Source of the DNA: Chamaelirium japonicum
Taxonomy: Eukaryota; Streptophyta; Magnoliopsida; Liliales; Melanthiaceae
Length of the DNA: 64,000 bases
Direction of reading: 5' to 3'
Assembly (NCBI GenBank): GCA_947650365.1
Contig: OX393550.1
Location: forward strand, 99,101,924 to 99,165,923
The notes under the pieces are model-generated. The model had not been told where the DNA came from. It did no database searches and saw only the letters and a list, made by a program, of their open reading frames with translations. Both the position numbers and the translations under genes were made by a program. Shown piece by piece: positions 47,781-55,818 of this stretch. Position 1 is the first letter of the stretch; each line of letters opens with the position of its first letter.

Positions 47781-49301
47781 ATTCCCAGTTTCCAGAGGCC
47801 AGACATCCCTTTTTTTTATTGCCTATACAAGTGACTCTTGGCCTGTCGATGTCACTCCATATCAGAGATAGTGGATTAAGGTTGCACCTTACCACACAAT
47901 AACGTAGGCTTCAGCTGAACTTTGATACCACATCCTTGCCTGCTCGCCTCTCGCCTCTCTACTATTTGTTCTACGTCACGTCAACACCCAAGTCAATGAG
48001 TCAAGTCGAATCGACTGATTGTTGGGCAGAGTCTTCGGATGGGACGAAGATCATCACCTACAACAAACCCTAGACCAGGTTTCTCCTCTCTCCTTGCTCT
48101 CTCAACCATTTACCAAGAAGCCACACGTGTTACCATTGCCTTGATCCTTCAAGAGCCTGGGGGCTTCTCGTAATTTTCACGTAGCCATCGTCGACGAACC
48201 CAAAAGTCTTCTGATACAACCCAAGAGCCTCCCCATGCTTCCCCTTAAATAGGACAGCAAACACGTGGCAATGCAAGACAAAGAAACCCCCAAACATTCG
48301 GCCAAAAACAGCTCAACCCATAGTCCCACTGCTCCAACTCGCTTGCAGAAAATCTGGGCTCCCGAGTGCCCAAATCGGAGCCCGGGCGAACAGTACAAAA
48401 CTGCCACCCCCCTTTTCTGCTAGATCTGGCACCTGAGCACTCACATGCTAGTGCCCTTGGGCTGCGGGATCGGATCTAGGCCTGGCTGCGGGCAAACTTC
48501 ATAAGCCAAAACCTAACAATCTCCACCTTTGCCCTATGAAGTCCAACACCTTGAAATTCCGCCACTCCATCGCCGTCACTATCGCCGCCGCCATCGTCAT
48601 TGCCGCTACTGAGAGCATGTGATAATCCTTACCTTGTCGCTCACCTTTGCTCCTGCACTTGGGTGCCTGATCATCTAGCCCGATGATCGACCAAGTCTAA
48701 TTCACCTTTGGACTTGATCCGGAACCTACTTCTTTTCCGTTTTCTGTGCACTCGGGCTTGCTACATCTGTAGGCTTGTTCTTCGCCGAACCCACCGCTTT
48801 CGGAACTTCTTTCGCTATGACTTTATTCCAATCTCCACTACAGATTCCCTTCAAGACTGAAGAAGTGCCATCCGATCTTTCAAGGATACACCTAATGAGT
48901 GGTCCCTCACCCGAGAGGATCTAATACGTAAAGAGGGATTTAGATCGGCGCCTCTCGAAACCCGAAACATAGCGAACACCATGAGAATATATACATCCAC
49001 ACCCTCATACAATCCATCAGTCTGCTTTCTAGAACCATCTCCATTTTTCATCTGCCACCGTCACAGAACACATGGCTGCATTACCTTGACTCCTATGACC
49101 ACACGTATCTCCGCTATCCAGTTCTCATCCTTGGCCTCGTCTGTGGCCGCCAAGAGATACCAATCATTAGAATCCGATGGTCCTAACCAAATTCGCAATT
49201 CCGTCGACCTAAGCATCTCCAATTGCTTTCGGCCGATTCGAAGCTCTTTCTGGAACTTGCTCCACCTTTCCCCTGCACTCACATGCCCGGGCTTTATTCC
49301 C
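47781..49301 (-). pseudogene. Ty1-copia remnants in the duplicated unit
   Basis: 47913-48784 has no counterpart in the paralogous copy. It begins near a minus-strand PBS-like TGGTATCAAAG (about 47924-47934) with LTR-like sequence beyond. 48785-49298 aligns with 60908-61433, which leads toward a copia PBS and Gag start. Minus-strand frames such as 49061-49444 (IWLGPSDSNDWYLLAATDEA) correspond between copies but are broken. The copia assignment of this part rests on the neighbouring Gag pieces at 61.3-61.7 kb and is moderate. Confidence 0.55.
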
Positions 49302-49408
49302 TTTCTCCTTAGATTTTGGACGACAAACGGACCCCCCAATGCCACCATTGCATTGCCGCCTTCCCTCTCCGCCGGCAAGCCAGCAAAGAGATGGCCTAAA
49401 ATTTTTCC

Positions 49409-49416
49409 TATAAGTA
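49409..49416 (+). promoter_or_regulatory. TATA box of broken phytocyanin gene 4
   Basis: TATAAGTA 75 bp before the ATG. The promoter block is conserved with genes 2 and 3, so transcription could persist even though the coding region is broken. Confidence 0.6.
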
Positions 49417-49483
49417 CACCCTTCAATTCTCTCAACACCACCATCCAAACAAGCTAACGAAGCCTATAAGAAAGAGCTCCCCA

Positions 49484-50757
49484 ATGGCTTCCAAGCAAAT
49501 GCTGCTCACTATCCTCTCCATCGTTGCAGTCGCGCTCCCGGCCATCGCTCGAGCAACGGAGTACGTCGTCGGGGACGGTGTCGGTTGGACCATCAACTTC
49601 AATTACATCACTTGGGCCTAGGGGTGTGCATCGGTTCGAAACCGACCTATTTAGGCAAAACCCAAACCGATCCAACCTAGGTCGGTTTTGAGAATTTGCA
49701 ATCCGATCCAAACCGATTGAGACTGGAATCCAATCCAATCCAATCCAATTAAAGTCGGTTTGGATTGGATTGGATGGTAGGTTTGGGCTTTGGCCCATAT
49801 GCTTACTAGTTTTTTTTTATTTTATTTGGACATAGTTTCAACTTTAAAATGATTATTTCAAAAATTATAAAATGATACTACATTACTTACTAAAATACCA
49901 AGTTATCAACAACAATACCATTATGTCCACAATATTCATATCCATTAAATATTAAAAACTACAAAGGACAGTTTTAACAATTAAACAAAAGTTCACAACA
50001 GTTACCACTAAATTAGTAAATTATAAACCGGAGTCCGGTTCGGTTCGGTTCGGTTTAGGTCGGTTTTTAATTGATAAATCCGATAACCGATCCAATCATA
50101 TCGGTTTTGAGAAATCCTGATCCAATCCGATCCGTTGAGTGTGTCGAAACCGATCAAATTCGGTCGGTTTGGTTTGGTTCGGTCGGTTTTGTCGGTTTGG
50201 TTTGGATCCTGCACACCCTTACTTGGGCCGACGGAAAGCCGTACATTACTATATATATTTACAAATTCTCTCTTTCTGTTTCTAATCGAGGAGCATCTGA
50301 TGTTGCAGTTTTCAATTATCTGGTGGGGTATGACTTCTGGGAACGATGTGGTCGCCCTTTCGACGCCTGGGAGGAAGTGGTACATCAGTGGCATAGCCGA
50401 CGAGCAGTACTGTCGGCAGGACAGAGCCTGGTCATCACTGTTCGGCCGCAGTGGCAGGCCTCTGCTCCGTCCCCGTCCGTGTCGGGATGGAAAGCTCCGA
50501 CTTCGAGCCCTTGGATGCCATCATGGACGGCTCGCACTCCGTCCCCTTCTATGCCGGCATGGAAGCGAGATTCTGATTCGAGCTCAGCAGAGGCAGCCGA
50601 ATGGCAAGCTCCCGCTTCGAGCCCTTGGATGCTGACATGGATGGCTCATGCTCCGTCGCCTTCTTTGTCAAAATGGCGGCAAGATTCCGATTCGAGCTTT
50701 ACGGAGGCGGCGGAATGCGAGCTCCCACTCCATCCCCATCCGCATGCTCAGTAAAGG
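49484..50757 (+). pseudogene. Early-nodulin-like phytocyanin gene 4, disrupted
   Basis: Clear copy of gene 3 with several lesions. (1) A hAT-like MITE (49619-50221) sits in exon 1 after ...ITWA. The first three bases of the element, TAG, form an in-frame stop, leaving a 45-residue peptide. (2) About 30 bp at the end of exon 1, including the splice donor, are missing after 50240. (3) 74 bp of exon 2 corresponding to gene 3 positions 45720-45793 are deleted at a TA junction, shifting the frame and removing the first disulfide Cys. (4) A 1-bp deletion near 50716 (GGAATGCGAG, against GGAATGGCGAG). The tail repeats are still recognisable at 50480-50757. The gypsy composite follows 87 bp later. Confidence 0.93.
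49619..50221. mobile_element. hAT-like MITE inside phytocyanin gene 4, 8-bp TSD
   Basis: TAGGGGTGTGCA at the start is matched by TGCACACCCTTA at the end (11 of 12 inverted). CTTGGGCC flanks it at 49611-49618 and 50222-50229. Genes 2 and 3 show the empty site (CACTTGGGCCGACGG). The 603-bp interior has AACCGATCC / TCGGTTTGG arrays at both ends and an AT-rich middle. Non-coding. Confidence 0.97.
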
Positions 50758-50843
50758 ATTGGCAGTGATTAAAGAAACAGAACCAGCGGTGCTATATATG
50801 CTTCAGCTCTTTTCTTTATCTTTTAAGCAGTGTTGCATGTTAT

Positions 50844-51851
50844 TTGAGGGGGGGGGGGGGGGGTCGGCCGGTTGGTTCACAAGGAGGCAGCCCCCCCCCC
50901 AGGTCGGCATGTATACAGAGAGGGGGGGGGGGGGGGGTCGGCCGGTTGGTTCACAAGGAGGCAGCCCCCCCCAGGTCGGCATGTATACAAAGAGGGGGGG
51001 GCTGGTCGGTTGGTCCACAAAGAGGGCAGCAGCCTCCCCCCCTCTCTTTGTGGGTCGGCATGTAGCCAAAAGGGGGGGGGGGGCGGTCGGCTGATCACCA
51101 AGGAAGCACCCCCCCCTCCTCGACGGGATGTGCAACGAAATGAGGAGTGAAGTAGCAGTCAGACACGACCCGTAGTGCTGACAACGCTCCGCATTTCCGG
51201 GCCAACGTGACCAGGTGTCAACCGCGCGCCACGTCACCGCGGCGGTTGAGCTCATTGCAAGGACACGTCACTCGCCCGATTTTAACGGAGTGTAACCGTC
51301 ACCCCGCCACTATAAAAGGGGACCTACCCCTTCAGCGAGAAGAGAAAGAATTCTGGAGGAGACGCTGCCCGTTTCGTCCCGGAATTCGCGGAGCTTCGGA
51401 GGTCGGTCGGTCTGCACCCAGAAGCTGTCTGCGGAGGTCGGTCGGTCTGCACCCAGAAGCTGTCTGCGGAGGTCGGTCGGTCTGCACCCAGAAGCTGTCT
51501 GCGGAGGTCGGTCGGTCTGCACCCAGAGTCTGTCTGCGGAGGTCGGTCGGTCAGCAGCCAGACACTGTTTGCAAGTGACCTGCAGACAGACACTGTCCGC
51601 AGCGGTCGGTAGACAGAGTGAAATTACAGAGGTCGGTAGTTTGGGAGACCGGTCCTCAGGGAATGTAATTGGGGTTTAGGTGAGAGATTGTAATCGAAAG
51701 ATAGTTCTAGTGCATTCTCGCCCCGCCCGTGGTTTTTTCCCCTTCGACGTTGCGAAGGGGTTTTCCACGTAATTCTCGGTTTGTTTTTATTTTGGCTTGT
51801 TGGATTGTGCTCGCCACCCGAACCGCCCGGTTCGATTCAGAACCCCCCACA
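50844..51851 (+). repeat. LTR A of the composite, 5' truncated
   Basis: Plus-strand LTR ending CCCCCCACA. It lacks about 250 bp of U3 compared with B and C, and its left end begins in a G-run (50848-50863). TATA box TATAAAA at 51311-51317. Contains three to four U3 units with TCGGCCGGTTGGTTCAC and G-runs (50862-51110), and five 35-bp units (51398-51570) with GGTCGGTCGGTCTGCACCCA downstream of the TATA. It differs from B and C at several sites where B and C agree (for example GATTTTAACGG against GATTTTCGCGG), so it came from a sister element. Confidence 0.9.
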
Positions 51852-51904
51852 ATCTTGGCGCCGTCTGTGGGATTCGAACTCTCGCGGGGAAACCCCATGT
51901 ACTC
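51852..51904 (+). other. PBS and short leader between LTRs A and B
   Basis: TGGCGCCGTCTGTGGG (51856-51871) is the same PBS as that of LTR C. The following ATTCGAACTCTCGCGGGG differs from the leader next to LTR C (ATAGTCTTCGAGACTTCC). The sequence then meets LTR B head-on at 51905, where the usual terminal T of the inverted LTR end is replaced by C. Confidence 0.85.
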
Positions 51905-53158
51905 GTGGGGGGTTCTGAATCGAACCGGGCGGTTCGGGTGGCGAGCACAATCCAACAAGCCAAAATAAAAACAAACCGAGAATTACGTGGAAAACCCCTT
52001 CGCAACGTCGAAGGGGAAAAAACCACGGGCGGGGCGAGAATGCACTAGAACTATCTTTCGATTACAATCTCTCACCTAAACCCCAATTACATTCCCTGAG
52101 GACCGGTCTCCCAAACTACCGACCTCTGTAATTTCACTCTGTCTACCGACCGCTGCGGACAGTGTCTGTCTGCAGGTCGCTTGCAAACAGTGTCTGGCTG
52201 CTGACCGACCGACCTCCGCAGACAGACTCTGGGTGCAGACCGACCGACCTCCGCAGACAGCTTCTGGGTGCAGACCGACCGACCTCCGCAGACAGCTTCT
52301 GGGTGCAGACCGACCGACCTCCGCAGACAGCTTCTGGGTGCAGACCGACCGACCTCCGAAGCTCCGCGAATTCCGGGACGAAACGGGCAGCGTCTCCTCC
52401 AGAATTCTTTCTCTTCTCGCTGAAGGGGTAGGTCCCCTTTTATAGTGGCGGGGTGACGGTTACACTCCGCGAAAATCGGGCGAGTGACGTGTCCCTGCAA
52501 TGAGCTCAACCACCGCGGTGACGTGGCGCGCGGTTGACACCTGGTCACGTTGGCCCGGAAATGCGGAGCGTTGTCAGCACTACGGGCCGTGTCTGACTGC
52601 TACTTCACTCCTCATTTCGTTGCACATCCCGTCGAGGAGGGGGGGGTGCTTCCTTGGTGATCAGCCGACCGCCCCCCCCCCCCCTCTTTTGGCTACATGC
52701 CGACCCACAAAGAGAGGGGGGGAGGCTGCTGCCCTCTTTGTGGACCAACCGACCAGCCCCCCCCTCTTTGTATACATGCCGACCTGGGGGGGGCTGCCTC
52801 CTTGTGAACCAACCGGCCGACCCCCCCCCCCCTCTCTGTATACATGCCGACCTGGGGGGGGGGGCTGCCTCCTTGTGAACCAACCGGCCGACCCCCCCCC
52901 CCCCTCTCTGTATACATGCCGACCTGGGGGGGGGGCTGCCTCCTTGTGAACCAACCGGCCGACCCCCCCCCCCCCCCCTCTCTGTATACATGCCGACCCA
53001 GGAGGGGGGTGCCTCCTTGGTGACCGGCCGACCCCCCCTCCCTCCTTCTGGCTATATGCCGACCCAGAGAGAGGGGGGGTGTTTGTTGCATGGCCGATCC
53101 CCCCCTTCCTTCTCTCCGACTGTTGCTTTGCCGGCTCCAAGAGGGAATGGTACACACA
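51905..53158 (-). repeat. LTR B, 3' LTR of the minus-strand element
   Basis: Complete LTR (about 1254 bp), TGTGTGTACC...CCCCCCAC(A) on the minus strand, essentially identical to LTR C. TATA box (minus) at 52438-52444. The polypurine tract AGGAGGGGGTAT (minus; 53159-53170) abuts its U3 start, as expected for a 3' LTR. Confidence 0.92.
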
Positions 53159-53440
53159 ATACCCCCTCCTGACCGGACGGTCTTCGGTCCCGCCCGGTCA
53201 GGATCACTTTGCCTCGATTTACGTACAGCTTCATTCTGCGTGTCAGTCTCGACTTACATGCCTGCCTCGGTTTGTGTACCTGCCCTGGTTTGTATGCGCC
53301 ACTTCGATATGCGCGCCCATCTCGGTTTGTGTGCCCGTCTTGGTTTGTATGTGTCACCTCGACATGCGTGCCCATCTCGGTTTGTGTGCCCGTCTTAGTT
53401 CTTCGGGCATCATCGACGTCCTTCGGTAGTATCCCATTAA
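53159..53440 (-). repeat. Short internal repeats where integrase would be expected
   Basis: Between the polypurine tract and the RNase H relic there are only about 280 bp. Three units of about 55 bp (53270-53400) contain CATCTCGGTTTGTGTGCCCG. No integrase motifs (HHCC, DDE) are present. Confidence 0.75.
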
Positions 53441-54249
53441 GTAGGTACTTCTTCATGTTGCTTACCCAGTCAGCTCTGACCGCAATAGTATGGACCGCAT
53501 CAATGGCTTGTGTCCTCCTCGTCAGGCAACTATCTTCCGCGGGGCCGAGTGTTCGGGGGTCAGCTTGCACCTCGATGAAGACTCTTTTCTCTCTGTCTTC
53601 TATGAGTATCGATGCTAGATTAGCAAGGGCATCCGCCTGCTTGTTTTTCGTTCTGGGGAACTGGTGAAAGCTTATGTCTTCGAACTTGGCGATCAACTCC
53701 CGGGCAGCTTCAGGTAAGCTTGCATTCTGGCGTCGCGGGCTTTGTACCTACCGGTAATCTGATTGATTACCAGTTGGGAGTCGCCGTAGACCTGTAGGCT
53801 GGTCACCCCCAGCGCTGTCGCCATCTTCAGTCCTGTCAGCATCGCCTCGTACTCAGCTTCGTTGTTCGTCGTCGGGAAAAGTAGTCGCACTGACTTTTCG
53901 AGCTTCGTGTGATCGGGGGTTACCAGGACTACCCCTACACCACTCTCGACTGCGCACGACGAGCCATCCACGAACAATCTCCAGCCTTTTCCTTCGTCCT
54001 CCTGTCCTGCTGCCGCACCGACTCCCACGGGTCGACCGACAGCTACCGACAGGTCTTCTAACGTCTCTAGCACCGGTGCAGTGTCTTCCGCCGGGAAATC
54101 GCTGAGGACGTTCGCAAGTGCTTGGCCCTTGACTGCTTTCCGAGGCACATACCGAGGACCAAACTCTTGCAGCTCTGCAGCCCACTTGCTCAGCCGACCT
54201 GCCCGAGTAGAATTATCCAGTACTTCCTTCAGGGGGTGATATACCCTTC
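53441..54249 (-). pseudogene. RT tail and RNase H relic of the gypsy element
   Basis: Minus-strand translation gives the end of the RT/connection region (AGRLSKWAAELQEFGPRYVP, then VKGQALANVLSDFPAE) followed by the extra RNase H typical of Tat elements: WRLFVDGSS, NNEAEYEAMLTGLKMA and VYGDSQLVINQITGRYKA, which hold the catalytic D, E and D. Near 53695 a one-base frameshift after YLKL breaks the frame. It resumes as ELIAKFEDISFHQFPRTKNK and QADALANLASIL. The catalytic RT core is absent upstream. In the open frame the relic is fused to the last 145-bp unit. Confidence 0.9.
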
Positions 54250-55424
54250 CTTGTTTGCGTTGGTCGATCGGTCGTACCCCCGAGGGGTCTGTCGACTGAT
54301 CCTCCCAGGTGTTCACCGGACGATCACGCCCTTCGCAGGGACCTGTCGACCGGTCGGCCAAGTGGTAGAACTCGCTCGGAGTGTTATGTACCACTTGGTT
54401 TAGGTTGGTCGACCGGTCGTACCCCGGCGGGGTCTGTCGACCGATCTTCCAAGGTGTTCACCGGCCGGTCTCGCCCTTCGCAGGGTCCTATCGACCGGTC
54501 GGCCAAGTGGTAGAACTCACTCGGAGTATTATGTACCACTTGGTTTAGGTTGGTCGACCGGTCGTACCCCGGTGGGGTCTGTCGACCGATCTTCCAAGGT
54601 GTTCACCGGCCGGTCCCGCCCTTCGCAGGGTCCTGTCGACCGGTCGGCCAAGTGGTAGAACTCGCTCGGAGTGTTATGTACCACTTGGTTTAGGTTGGTC
54701 GACCGGTCATACCTCGGCGGGGTCTGTCGACCGATCTTCCAAGGTGTTCACCGGCCGGTCTCGCCCTTCGCAGGGTCCTGTCGACCGGTCGGCCAAGTGG
54801 TAGAACTCGCTCGGAGTGTTATGTACCACTTGGTTTAGGTTGGTCGACCGATCGTACCCCGGCGGGGTCTGTCGACCGATCTTCCAAGGTGTTCACCGGT
54901 CGGTCTCGCCCTTCGCAGGGTCCTGTCGACCGGTCGGCCAAGTGGTAGAACTCGCTCGGAGTGTTATGTACCACTTGGTTTAGGTTGGTCGACCGATCGT
55001 ACCCCGGCGGGGTCTGTCGACCGATCTTCCAAGGTGTTCACCGGTCGGTCTCGCCCTTCGCAGGGTCCTGTCGACCGGTCGGCCAAGTGGTAGAACTCGC
55101 TCGGAGTGTTATGTACCACTTGGTTTAGGTTGGTCGACCGGTCGTACCCCGGCGGGGTCTGCCAACCGATCTTCCAAGGTGTTCACCGACCGGTCTCGCC
55201 CTTCGCAGGGTCCTGTCGACCGGTCGGCCAAGTGGTAGAACTCGCTCGGAGTGTTATGTACCACTTGGTTTAGGTTAGTCGACCGGTCGTACCCCGGCGG
55301 GGTCTGTCGACCGATCTTCCAAGGTGTTCACCGGCCGATCTCGCCCTTCGCAGGGTCCTGTCGACCGGTCGGCCAAGTGGTAGAACTCGCTCGGAGTGTT
55401 ATGTACCACTTGGTTTAGGTTGCC
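54250..55424. repeat. 145-bp tandem array, eight units
   Basis: Seven full 145-bp units start (TTGGTTTAGG) at 54395, 54540, 54685, 54830, 54975, 55120 and 55265, with the next start at 55410. A more diverged unit precedes at about 54250-54394. Units are nearly identical and contain multiple self-complementary GTCGAC and ACCGGT motifs (for example CTGTCGACCGGTCGGCCAAG). 145 is not divisible by 3, so the array cannot be read in one frame. It lies where the reverse transcriptase should be. Confidence 0.97.
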
Positions 55425-55505
55425 TCAGGTAACCATTATTCTCACGCATGAACAAGAACTCTGAGCAAGTGCATTTTAATTGAATAGATCCGGCGTTACA
55501 AAACT

Positions 55506-55818
55506 GTCAGTTCTTTATGTTCAACTGACAGGTCGGTCTTCATCAGGTCCCCCGACACTGTTGGTTCTTTACGTTCAACTGACAGGTCGGTCTTCAGCAG
55601 GTCCTTCGACTCTGTCAGCTCTTTACATTTAGCTGATAGGTCGGTCTTCAGCAGGTCCCCCGACACTGTCAGCTCTTACGTTCAGCTGACATGTCGGTCT
55701 TCAGCAAGTCCCCCGACACTGTCAGCTCTTTACGTTCAGCTGACAGGTCGCTCTTCAGCAGGTCCCCCGACACTGTCAGCTCTTTAAGTTCAGCTGACAG
55801 GTCGGTCTTCACAAGGGG
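55506..55818 (-). repeat. 54-bp tandem repeat at the end of the Gag-protease frame
   Basis: Six units of 54 bp encode, on the minus strand, an 18-residue motif of the type LSAERKELTVSGDLLKTD. A 1-bp deletion in the fourth unit (GCTCTTACG, against GCTCTTTACG in its neighbours; about 55676) creates the stop that ends the Gag-protease frame at 55669. Confidence 0.93.

Noticed and set aside
51310..52445. Identical 70-, 89- and 150-residue frames repeated in the three LTRs
   Set aside because: They translate the 35-bp and G-run LTR repeats in any orientation; conservation reflects LTR identity, not coding.
54250..55424. Centromeric-type satellite
   Set aside because: 145 bp is close to satellite lengths, but only eight units exist and they sit inside one gypsy element; no evidence of a larger block here.
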